DNA of 13,122 bases. It comes from Bdellovibrionales bacterium (GTDB lineage: Bacteria > Bdellovibrionota > Bdellovibrionia > Bdellovibrionales > UBA1609). The number at the start of each line of letters is the position of its first letter. Position 1 is the first letter of the stretch. Shown piece after piece: positions 6,906 through 13,122 of the stretch. The notes below the pieces were generated by a model. That model saw only the letters and a program-made list of their open reading frames with translations. It did not search any database and was not told the origin of the DNA. Position numbers and translations under genes: made by a program. The DNA lies in NCBI GenBank assembly GCA_020435085.1, contig JAGRAB010000012.1, positions 1 through 13,122 of the forward strand, read 5' to 3'.

Positions 6906-8396
6906 ATGACTCCCGTTTTCTTACTCTTTGCCCTTATCCTCAGTTTCTCTGTCGACGTCTTAGCGCAGCCTTATAGTGCATCAACTGGAGCCGAATACTT
7001 TGATGGCTACACTTTTGGAGAAGTTGAAACTTTGGCAAAAGGAGAAGATTCGGCTTCGTCTTTAATGGCCACTGGAAACTCTGAAAAAGTTGCCACCAAC
7101 CGCCTGCCACAAATTGAAAACGGAAACTCCAGTGGTGATAAAGCTTATAAAAAAGTTCTTAATCAACCAGTGACAACTCCAAGAATTTTTCAATCCATGC
7201 TCGACTCCATTGGCTTTGATGTCTCCCCGATTCAACCAATGCCCGCATATATTGTTCAAAAAAATAAAGTGTATGATCGAGTCACTTTTAATCCAAAAGA
7301 TTTTACGGAATTTACAGCTTTAGAACCAGCACAAGTAAATGGTGTGAAAGGGTACCTTGGAACCGCCTCTCGTGGAGGTTCTGTCATTATGAATGGAAAT
7401 GCTCCTCAAGAGTTCTTTATTACTGATGATGATTATCGTAAAATGCAAAGAAGTGAGGTTATTGGAGCTCTCGACTCTATCAATGGTGCTAATCAAAGTG
7501 TACATGGGGGCGAGGAAGATTGCCCTGAGAATAAAGAACCTTATCCTGAAGAGACTGTTCAGCAAGTTCAAGTTCCTCGAGTTAATGGTTATTTGCCCGG
7601 ATGCCAAGCTTTAGCTCAAAAAGATTTATCCGCACAACATCAGGATATGCTTAAGCAATGCTCGCAATCTATCAAAGAAGCTGTGGCTTCTGTTTCAAGA
7701 AACTCGTCAGGGGGAATTGATAGAAGTCTTTGGATGTGCAACGTAATGGCACAATTGAACCCAGAAGAACAAGAATTTGCAGCGATGCTTTTTACTGCTG
7801 TTGGAGAGGGAAGTATTTTTCTTACGAGTAAAGAAACGGGAGAGCCCAAGTATAAAGAACTCGCATTTATTATGAAAGTTATTGAAAACCGTACAACCTT
7901 ATTAAAAGAAAAAATGGGAAACCAATATACCTCAATAGATGTGGCCCTCGCTCCTGATCAGTTTTCAATGTACAATAAAAACTTTTTTAATCAATTTCGA
8001 CATCTTTTTGAGCCTAAGAGTCATAAATCTGATAAACTTTACGACGGAGCTATCAAGGCTTTTCTGGCTCTTAAAGAAAATAAGATTCAACCGCAACCAC
8101 AAGTGGATCATATGTACAATTACTATAATCCTAATGGGATGGAGGAAAAATACTCTTCAAATAGAAACTTATTAATTAATCAAGGTAAAATTCCCGCAAA
8201 TCATCCAGCAAACAAAAAAGTGCCCTCTTGGAACTTTAAACCTCTAACGCTAATAAATGATCTTAACTTTGATGGTCGAGCCGTAAGGAAAACACCTCCT
8301 TATCGACATGCTTTCTACTCTCATGCAAATCCTGGAGATGAATTTGGTAGCCGCAAAGACATTAAAAAAAGGAGAAGCGTATGCACTCCAAAATAA
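6906..8396 (+). CDS. Exported SleB-like (Hydrolase_2 type) cell-wall hydrolase with long N-terminal extension
   Basis: About 496 residues. The N-terminus PVFLLFALILSFSVDVLAQ is a signal peptide with cleavage near VLA/QP. Residues ~25-235 are a low-similarity extension I do not recognise. From about 290 on, the order of motifs matches SleB-type hydrolases: a helix ending TAVGEGS (E302 as candidate catalytic Glu, where the family has a Glu in a short A/E/G-rich motif), VIENR (327-330), SIDVALAPDQFSMYN (344-358), AIKAFLAL (383-390), HMYNYYNPNG (403-412), VPSWNF (440-445) and HAFYS (469-473). SleB proteins are lytic enzymes acting on peptidoglycan glycan strands, first known from spore cortex lysis. 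Numbering counts from the TTG at 6903; ATG at 6906 is the more likely start. The next gene overlaps its 3' end. Family assignment comes from pattern recognition, with no search run. Confidence 0.8.
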   Translation: MTPVFLLFALILSFSVDVLAQPYSASTGAEYFDGYTFGEVETLAKGEDSASSLMATGNSEKVATNRLPQIENGNSSGDKAYKKVLNQPVTTPRIFQSMLDSIGFDVSPIQPMPAYIVQKNKVYDRVTFNPKDFTEFTALEPAQVNGVKGYLGTASRGGSVIMNGNAPQEFFITDDDYRKMQRSEVIGALDSINGANQSVHGGEEDCPENKEPYPEETVQQVQVPRVNGYLPGCQALAQKDLSAQHQDMLKQCSQSIKEAVASVSRNSSGGIDRSLWMCNVMAQLNPEEQEFAAMLFTAVGEGSIFLTSKETGEPKYKELAFIMKVIENRTTLLKEKMGNQYTSIDVALAPDQFSMYNKNFFNQFRHLFEPKSHKSDKLYDGAIKAFLALKENKIQPQPQVDHMYNYYNPNGMEEKYSSNRNLLINQGKIPANHPANKKVPSWNFKPLTLINDLNFDGRAVRKTPPYRHAFYSHANPGDEFGSRKDIKKRRSVCTPK

Positions 8397-8833
8397 AACT
8401 TTTCTTATTAGCTCTCATATCTTCTTTCTTAGTATTTGGATTTTTAATTTATCCTGAAAAATCTTTTTCAGAAAAATCTTCGTGGATTTTAAAAAAAAGT
8501 GGTAACACGTATGTCTTCCTTAGAAAGAAAAAAGAATATTCTTTTGAACACTCGAATAGCATCATCCCAAAAATCCAAAAAGTGATTACTCATGGCCATT
8601 TTGAAATTGTTGTTTACTTACATGATATTTCTGGGACATTTGCAATGACTGAAGTTTATACTGGTGCTATTTTTGATAAAACTACGAATAAAATTGTTGG
8701 ATTCGAAACTTATTCATACAAAAATATTTCAGATAAAAAAGTTTCCACTGAACAACCAAAATGGACCTTAAATCCTAATGGGTCAATTGAAGTCTTTAAT
8801 CCCGAATCTGGATTTTCTGAAAAGTACCAGTAG
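8381..8833 (+). CDS. Small exported or membrane-anchored hypothetical protein
   Basis: Unrecognised protein of 150 residues. The N-terminus has Lys followed by a hydrophobic stretch (about 6-24) and then SFSEKS, so it is either cleaved after SFS or stays as a single N-terminal anchor with the rest in the periplasm. The remainder is beta-rich and Lys/Ser-rich, with GNTYVFLRKKKEYSF and IVVYLHDISGTF, and has no cysteines, unlike the two small proteins upstream. The start is firm: GGAG at 8371-8374 is six bases before ATG, and the gene overlaps the SleB-like gene by 16 bases. This supports co-translation with the hydrolase, so a helper or regulator of that enzyme is a reasonable but unproved guess. 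It is the last gene of the plus-strand block. Confidence 0.75.
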   Translation: MHSKIKLFLLALISSFLVFGFLIYPEKSFSEKSSWILKKSGNTYVFLRKKKEYSFEHSNSIIPKIQKVITHGHFEIVVYLHDISGTFAMTEVYTGAIFDKTTNKIVGFETYSYKNISDKKVSTEQPKWTLNPNGSIEVFNPESGFSEKYQ

Positions 8834-8853
8834 TCTTGAGGAGTCTTTGAGGT

Positions 8854-8873
8854 TTGAGGGGCCTTGAGGGGCC
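8854..8873 (+). repeat. Tandem pair of TTGAGGGGCC
   Basis: Two exact head-to-tail copies of the 10-mer (8854-8863, 8864-8873), preceded by looser TTGAGG versions at 8835-8852. The second copy runs into the REP-like hairpin at 8868-8888. Confidence 0.8.
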
Positions 8874-8902
8874 AGCCGACGGCTGGTTCAGATTTGCATC
8901 AT
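8868..8902 (-). repeat. REP-like repeat, copy A
   Basis: Contains the hairpin CCAGCC-GAC-GGCTGG (8872-8886). Read on the minus strand it matches copy C (9078-9112) at 33 of 35 positions, with 21 consecutive identical bases (8868-8888 against 9092-9112). A and C are in opposite orientation about 175 bases apart, as in paired REP (BIME-type) arrangements. The sequence after the hairpin is not a T-run, so it is not a standard intrinsic terminator. Confidence 0.8.
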
Positions 8903-8994
8903 CTTGTCCGAGACATCAAATAAGTAAATTAAAGGATTGAATTAAAAAGTCCTCTGGAAGACTTGTGAAGATCGACCACCATGGAATGCGAATC

Positions 8995-9019
8995 AAACCT
9001 CAACCAGTCGTCAATTGGC
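8995..9019 (+). repeat. REP-like repeat, decayed copy B
   Basis: Aligns to copy C over 25 bases with 20 matches. All five differences are transitions, and they destroy the inner part of the hairpin. It has the same orientation as copy C. Confidence 0.55.
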
Positions 9020-9077
9020 AGCAAGGCAAAGGAGATGAAACACCATAGACGCGAAAACGTGCCCAGGTACTTTTTAA

Positions 9078-9112
9078 ATGACGCAAATCTCAACCAGCCG
9101 TCGGCTGGCCCC
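9078..9112 (+). repeat. REP-like repeat, copy C, overlapping the kinase 3' end
   Basis: Near-identical inverted copy of 8868-8902, with hairpin CCAGCC-GTC-GGCTGG at 9094-9108. The repeat covers the stop codon (9090-9092) and the last codons of the histidine kinase gene, which read GQPTAG. Confidence 0.8.
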
Positions 9113-10481
9113 TGGGGAATTGGAAGGTGAAGGTGGTGGCTTGAGGTGAGGGGTCATCTAATGTGAGCTGCCCGCCTAAGCTCTCCGCGTACTTGCGACT
9201 CATTGTAAGGCCAAGTCCCGTCCCTCCAGCAGATTTGTCTGTTCTGGAGCTTTGGAAAAAAGGCTCAAAGAGATCCTCCACCTCAGAGTCAGGAACTCCA
9301 ACTCCGGAGTTTGTAATTCGAAAAATCGCCATATTTTTAGAAGTTTCTATGAAAATTTGAACTTCTGAGCCTTTATCTTTATATCGACGTGCATTTTCTA
9401 TCAAATTAGCAACCACTTGGTTCACAAAAGTATTATCCGTTCGCACAATAAAAGTGTTCATCTGACAATTGATTTTAAACTGATCCCTTTCCTCAGGAAT
9501 CAATGCCAAAGATTGGCGAACTAAATCAATAAAATCAAAGCTTGTCGGCTGAGGTTCGAGCCGTCCACCTTCAATACGCGTTAACTCAAGAAGTTTAGAA
9601 ATTAACTTCTCCAGTCGATGAGAATTCGTTCGACATTTTTCTAGAGCGGCCTCTAGCTTTTCTAAAAGAATGGGCTGATCAATTTTATTTTTAATTTTCG
9701 TTAGCCGTACCCCTGCCAAATCTAAATTACCTAAAATTCCTTGAAGAGGTGTTCTCAACTCATGAGACGTATTGGCAACAAACTGAGATTTCTTCAAAGA
9801 GCTACTTTCAGCTTCTTCTTTCGCCTGCATCAACATATTTGTTCTTTCATGAACAAGTTTTTCGAGTTTTTGATTAAAATTTTTAAGCTCCATCTCATAT
9901 CTATCTGCATAAATTTTTTCAACCCAAAGCATGGACGAAAGAGCAATAACAATCACAACAGAATCTAATAATAACACACTCAAAGGAAATTGGCTGGAAT
10001 GAAAACCTGTAATTGGAAATATTCCCGAATGACTTAAATAGTCCAAAATAAAAAGAGGACATGCTGAAAATAAAAAAACAGGAATGCGAATTCTATTTGG
10101 ACTTCGAGAAAACGCAATGACCGAATACATCAAGCCAATAAAGTAGACATAATAACCATTAAAGCTTTTTCCAAAATAAGCTCCCGCCAAAAAAAAGGTC
10201 ATCACCAAAAGAAATACAAATAAAATTCGAGCTGTTTGATAGAGCTTTTTGAAATTAAAAATAAGGACCCAAATAAATAAAAAAGTAAATAGAAGTAAAT
10301 ACCATGTCTGACTTAACTCAAGACCTAAGTGATGAACTTGAGCAAAGATTGTCGGGAGAGTCAGAAACCCCCAAAAAGCCATAATATTTGTAAAGATCGT
10401 CACTCGATTAAAAGAGTCACGTCGCTGAGAATCGACTCCCAATAAAAATGGTTTTGCTAAAAATTTAAAAAACACTGACAT
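9090..10481 (-). CDS. Membrane sensor histidine kinase (HATPase_c)
   Basis: A 463-residue kinase. Six hydrophobic segments (about 28-47, 58-77, 84-103, 108-125, 132-150, 165-187) form a membrane sensor without a large periplasmic loop. A short coiled coil (about 195-230) leads to the dimerisation helix with SHELRTPL, phospho-acceptor H240. The ATPase domain has the N box NQVVANLIENARRY (354-367), a G1 box NSGVGVP (391-397) where the usual Asp is Asn, the F box FEPFF (405-409) and the G2 box GGTGLGL (419-425). No receiver or other output is fused. It lies nine bases after the receiver gene and has no clear Shine-Dalgarno, so it is probably coupled to it. The signal is unknown. Its last codons come from a REP-like repeat, beyond the usual end of the ATPase fold. 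Confidence 0.93.
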   Translation of the reverse strand: MSVFFKFLAKPFLLGVDSQRRDSFNRVTIFTNIMAFWGFLTLPTIFAQVHHLGLELSQTWYLLLFTFLFIWVLIFNFKKLYQTARILFVFLLVMTFFLAGAYFGKSFNGYYVYFIGLMYSVIAFSRSPNRIRIPVFLFSACPLFILDYLSHSGIFPITGFHSSQFPLSVLLLDSVVIVIALSSMLWVEKIYADRYEMELKNFNQKLEKLVHERTNMLMQAKEEAESSSLKKSQFVANTSHELRTPLQGILGNLDLAGVRLTKIKNKIDQPILLEKLEAALEKCRTNSHRLEKLISKLLELTRIEGGRLEPQPTSFDFIDLVRQSLALIPEERDQFKINCQMNTFIVRTDNTFVNQVVANLIENARRYKDKGSEVQIFIETSKNMAIFRITNSGVGVPDSEVEDLFEPFFQSSRTDKSAGGTGLGLTMSRKYAESLGGQLTLDDPSPQATTFTFQFPRGQPTAG

Positions 10482-10490
10482 TTTTAAAAT

Positions 10491-10847
10491 TTAACTTTCT
10501 GTTTGCAAAACTTCGTCACGAAGAGTAAAAATATTTACTGGCTTCAAATAAAATCGATCACATCCTGATGTTTTTGCCCTTTGTTCAACCTCTGAGCCAG
10601 CCATTCCTGAAACCATAATAATTTTGGGATCAGATGTTAAACTTTTAATCTTTTGACAAACATCAAACCCATCCATTCCTGGCATCATAATATCTAAAAT
10701 AATAACTTCGGGCTGAAATTGATTATATGTTTTCAAGGCTTCTTCACCAGAAGTACAACACTCAATTTGTATACTATCGTCTTCAAAGATTTCAGAAAAA
10801 AGCTCTAAATTGGAGACTTCATCATCTACAATCATGAGTTTTTTCAT
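10491..10847 (-). CDS. Single-domain response regulator (CheY-like receiver)
   Basis: The 118 residues are just one receiver domain: acidic pair D8/D9 (IVDDE), phospho-acceptor D52 (ILDIMMPGMDG), the switch Ser S80 (MVSGMAG) and K102 (YLKPVN). There is no DNA-binding or enzymatic output, so it must act by protein contact or in a phosphorelay. TTAGGAGAG stands five bases before the ATG. It precedes the kinase gene by nine bases, so the two probably form a cognate pair, with the kinase phosphorylating D52. The output partner is not in this window. Confidence 0.92.
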   Translation of the reverse strand: MKKLMIVDDEVSNLELFSEIFEDDSIQIECCTSGEEALKTYNQFQPEVIILDIMMPGMDGFDVCQKIKSLTSDPKIIMVSGMAGSEVEQRAKTSGCDRFYLKPVNIFTLRDEVLQTES

Positions 10848-10940
10848 TGGCTCTCCTAATATTTCGTTAAGATTAAAAATTAAATTTGAACATAACTATA
10901 TCAAAAAAGATAAAGTTGAATAATGAGTTTAAATAAAATT

Positions 10941-10969
10941 AGTATACTAGTGAAGTTAATTTCACTTAA
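10941..10969 (-). promoter_or_regulatory. Candidate promoter with operator-like palindrome ahead of the response regulator
   Basis: On the minus strand, TTAAGT (10964-10969) and TATACT (10941-10946) are separated by 17 bases. Nearly the whole spacer is the palindrome AGTGAAGTTAATTTCACT (10949-10966), symmetric at eight of nine base pairs. This is the position from which a dimeric regulator would block RNA polymerase. The leader would be about 85 bases. It lies just after the kdsC stop, so it would give the two-component pair its own transcription. Confidence 0.4.
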
Positions 10970-10985
10970 AGAATGTTTCTTTCAC

Positions 10986-11489
10986 CTATCGAGAACGGGC
11001 CGCAAGTAGCAACTCACAAAGCTCTCGCACAGCTCCCATCCCCCCTGAGTCTTGAGTCACAAGGTGAACTGCTTCTTTAACAGGGTCAATTGCATTCGGA
11101 ACAGAAACCGCTAGACCCGCTTTTTTAAAAACCGGAATATCTTGGTAGTCATCTCCCATATAAGCAATTTCATGGGCTGAAAGCTGCCATTTTTTTTGCA
11201 AAGTCTCAAAGCAAGCAAGTTTGTCTGACGCGCCCTCATAAAGATCTTCAATTCCTAAAGATTTTGCCCGCTCACGAATATCTTCAGAATTGGAGTTCGT
11301 AATAATACCTATTTTAAACTCTTGCTTTTGTAAAAGTTTAATTCCCATGCCATCTTTAATATTAAAAAAACGACACCACTCTCCATTTCCACTATAAAAA
11401 ACCTGACCATTCGTAAGAACTCCATCGCAATCAAAAATCACACCGCGAATGGGTTTTAGCATTTTGATAAGTTCTAAGTTGAGTTTCAT
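10986..11489 (-). CDS. kdsC: 3-deoxy-D-manno-octulosonate-8-phosphate phosphatase
   Basis: Removes phosphate from Kdo-8-phosphate to give Kdo, the step after KdsA. It is a C0-type HAD phosphatase without a large cap, 167 residues, normal for KdsC. Motif I is FDCDGVLT (D20 nucleophile, D22), followed by the family-typical FNIKDGMGIKLL; motif II is IITNS (T64), motif III uses K90, motif IV is GDDYQD (D113, D114), and the C-terminal tail GGMGAVRE is characteristic. ATG at 11489 is seven bases after AGAGG and is preferred over the in-frame GTG at 11495. It begins 13 bases after the proS stop, so the two are probably co-transcribed. Its pathway partner kdsA is about 8 kb away on the same strand. 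Confidence 0.93.
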   Translation of the reverse strand: MKLNLELIKMLKPIRGVIFDCDGVLTNGQVFYSGNGEWCRFFNIKDGMGIKLLQKQEFKIGIITNSNSEDIRERAKSLGIEDLYEGASDKLACFETLQKKWQLSAHEIAYMGDDYQDIPVFKKAGLAVSVPNAIDPVKEAVHLVTQDSGGMGAVRELCELLLAARSR

Positions 11490-11502
11490 GGACACACCTC
11501 TT

Positions 11503-13122
11503 TTATTGAGATTGAAGCCACTGTATCGTTGCCCCCAATGCTTGATCGACCGAAACTTTTTGAATATTTTTCGACCGCCTCTCCACTAATTCTATTTCAT
11601 TATTTTTAATTCCGCGAGCTCCAATATTAAGGCGAAGGGGCATACCTAATAAGTCCGCGTCCTTAAATTTAGGCCCTGGCCGTTCTGGACGATCATCGAG
11701 AAAGCAGTCATAACCGGCTTCCCAAATGCCTTCATAAATTTTTTGGGCCATTTGGGCTGTTGCTTCATCATCTGGATCTAGTAGGCAAATATGAACAGCA
11801 AATGGCGCAATTGACAGAGGCCAAATGATACCATCCTTATCATGGGAAGACTCTATTGATGCTTGAACAGTTCGAGTCACACCAATCCCATAACAACCCA
11901 TCTCTATGACTTCTTCCTTGCCACTTTCATCAAGGTACTTGGCATTCATGCTCTTCGAGTATTTAGTCCCTAGATAAAAAATATGACCAACTTCAATGCC
12001 GCGCATTTCTTTTAAGAGCCCATCTCCCTCAGGATTTTTGTCACCCGTATGAGCCTGACGAAGATCGCCCGTGAATGTAGGTACAAAATCTCTTTCTCTA
12101 TTGACGTTCTTTAAGTGAAAACCGTCTTTATTTGCACCAACAATGAAGTTGGAAAGTGTCGTCACACCATTATCAACATAAACAGGAATTTTTAAACCCA
12201 CTGGCCCACAACTTCCCGGCCAAGCACCTGAAACATCTTTGACTTCTTGCTCTTCAAGAGGTCTCGGCTCCCTGTTTATTTTTAACGCTTTTTTAAATTT
12301 TGTAAGATTTAATTCGTCATTACCCCTGAGCAGAACTGCGACAGCTTTTAATTCTTTCTCACCTTCTTCCGCAGCTGAATAAAAGAGTGTTTTTACTAAT
12401 TCATCCTCTGGAATTTTTAGGGCCTGTGATAATGTGGAAATCTTTTTTAAACCTTTTGTCTCAAACTCTTCCACTGGAAGCAATGAGGAGGAGGGTGTTC
12501 TTTCTTCTGCATCAACTGCAGGACACACTTCCACATTAGCAGCAAAGTCACCATCTTCAGCAACAAGTAATAAATCTTCTCCATGCTCGGCCAAAAGATG
12601 AAACTCTTCACTTAAATCACCACCAATATTTCCGCTATCGGCTTTGACGATGCGAAAATCTAAACCCAATCGTTGAAAAATAGCGGCATAAGCCTCACGC
12701 ATTAATCGATAACTTTTTTTCGCATTGGCTTGGTCAAGATCAAAGGAATAGGCATCTTTCATTAAAAATTCTCTACAACGAATTACTCCAAACCTAGGTC
12801 GGATTTCATCTCGGAACTTTGTATGGATTTGGTAAACGTTTTTGGGTAAATCTTTGTATGATTTCAGAATCGGTTTTAACAAGGTAGTAAAGGCTTCTTC
12901 ATGAGTTGGACCCAGGCAATAATCCATATCATGTCTGTCTTTTTGACGAAACATTTCTCGTCCCATTTTATTCCATCTCCCGCTTTCCTGCCAAATTTCA
13001 GCCGGTGTTAAAATTGGTAATTCAAACTCCAATGCGCCAGAAGCGTCCATTTCTTCTCGAACAATTCTTTCAATCTTCTTTAGAATTCTTAGACCCATGG
13101 GTAAATAATGGTAGAGTCCGGC
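11503..13122 (-). CDS. proS: Prolyl-tRNA synthetase, N-terminus cut by window edge
   Basis: Charges tRNA-Pro with proline. The frame is open through the window end: the eight codons before the first Met read AGLYHYLP, continuing as MGLRILKKIERIVREEM, which is the usual internal sequence of bacterial ProRS near residue 30. The ATG at 13098 is therefore not the start, and only a few dozen residues are missing. Class II features are GPTHEEAF, motif 2 RPRFGVIRCREFLMKDAY and motif 3 GCYGIGVTRTVQASIE. The long stretch between motifs 2 and 3 (roughly 11990-12600), with LVKTLFY, AVAVLLRGNDELN and the HTGDKNPEGDG after it, is the bacterial-type editing insertion that hydrolyses Ala-tRNA-Pro. The C-terminal anticodon-binding domain starts near WPLSIAPFAVHICLL and ends WLQSQ. 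It precedes kdsC in the same transcriptional direction. Confidence 0.96.
   Translation of the reverse strand, partial: AGLYHYLPMGLRILKKIERIVREEMDASGALEFELPILTPAEIWQESGRWNKMGREMFRQKDRHDMDYCLGPTHEEAFTTLLKPILKSYKDLPKNVYQIHTKFRDEIRPRFGVIRCREFLMKDAYSFDLDQANAKKSYRLMREAYAAIFQRLGLDFRIVKADSGNIGGDLSEEFHLLAEHGEDLLLVAEDGDFAANVEVCPAVDAEERTPSSSLLPVEEFETKGLKKISTLSQALKIPEDELVKTLFYSAAEEGEKELKAVAVLLRGNDELNLTKFKKALKINREPRPLEEQEVKDVSGAWPGSCGPVGLKIPVYVDNGVTTLSNFIVGANKDGFHLKNVNRERDFVPTFTGDLRQAHTGDKNPEGDGLLKEMRGIEVGHIFYLGTKYSKSMNAKYLDESGKEEVIEMGCYGIGVTRTVQASIESSHDKDGIIWPLSIAPFAVHICLLDPDDEATAQMAQKIYEGIWEAGYDCFLDDRPERPGPKFKDADLLGMPLRLNIGARGIKNNEIELVERRSKNIQKVSVDQALGATIQWLQSQ

Larger units (their letters stand above)
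8834..9089. other. Convergent intergenic junction made of short repeats
   Basis: This 256-base gap between the last plus-strand gene and the histidine kinase gene (minus) contains tandem TTGAGGGGCC units, a REP-like copy at 8868-8902 and a decayed one at 8995-9019; a third copy starts at 9078 and runs into the kinase gene. An open frame of 49 codons (8981-9130, plus) is built partly from two of these repeats and overlaps the kinase gene antisense; I do not call it a gene. No T-run-tailed terminator hairpin is visible. Confidence 0.6.

Noticed and set aside
7062..7849. Minus-strand open frames opposite the SleB-like gene
   Set aside because: They are antisense to a convincing exported protein gene, show no recognisable motifs and lack ribosome-binding sites.
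8872..8886. REP-like hairpin as terminator of the plus-strand block
   Set aside because: The stem is stable but is followed by TTCAGATTTGC and not a T-run; it may still slow transcription or stabilise the mRNA end.
8834..9112. Repeat cluster as a CRISPR array
   Set aside because: Only three copies in mixed orientation with irregular spacing and no constant-length spacers.

Overview
The window is a chromosomal segment of a low-to-moderate GC Gram-negative bacterium. Kdo (LPS inner-core sugar) genes point to an outer membrane. The long exported proteins with peptidoglycan-hydrolase folds, and a CNPLIFG cysteine motif I associate from memory with Bdellovibrio-type predators, make Bdellovibrionota my best guess. 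That assignment is inference, not proof.

Layout. The left edge holds the 5' half of a minus-strand tRNA-Thr with a plausible promoter, then a large AT-rich inverted repeat (214-332), then a tight minus-strand operon transcribed kdsA -> pyrF -> rlmB (Kdo-8-phosphate synthase, OMP decarboxylase, 23S rRNA 2'-O-methyltransferase). The right edge holds another minus-strand run, proS (cut by the window end) -> kdsC -> a single-domain response regulator -> a six-TM histidine kinase. Between these lies a plus-strand block of five genes (2873-8833), all with predicted export signals.

The plus-strand block is the accessory part. It starts with a ~967-residue protein with a cysteine-rich N-terminal domain, a Pro/Thr/Ser-rich linker, two SH3-like repeats, a clear SH3b domain and a C-terminal region that looks like a divergent NlpC/P60 cysteine peptidase. 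Next come two tandem, paralogous small exported proteins with four shared cysteines, then a ~496-residue exported protein whose C-terminal half matches the SleB/Hydrolase_2 cell-wall hydrolase fold by motif, and last a small exported protein. Two different peptidoglycan-cutting folds plus small exported partners in one strand-coherent block suggest a cell-envelope remodelling (or prey-wall processing) locus. The link to the two-component system beside it is only positional.

The block separates kdsC from kdsA, which act in the same pathway and lie on the same strand. It meets the histidine kinase gene in a convergent junction full of REP-like hairpin repeats, one of which supplies the last codons and the stop of the kinase gene. 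Other oddities include an Asp at the diagnostic Cys/Asn position of KdsA, a TTGA stop/start overlap between kdsA and pyrF, and a near-perfect palindrome inside a candidate promoter ahead of the response regulator.
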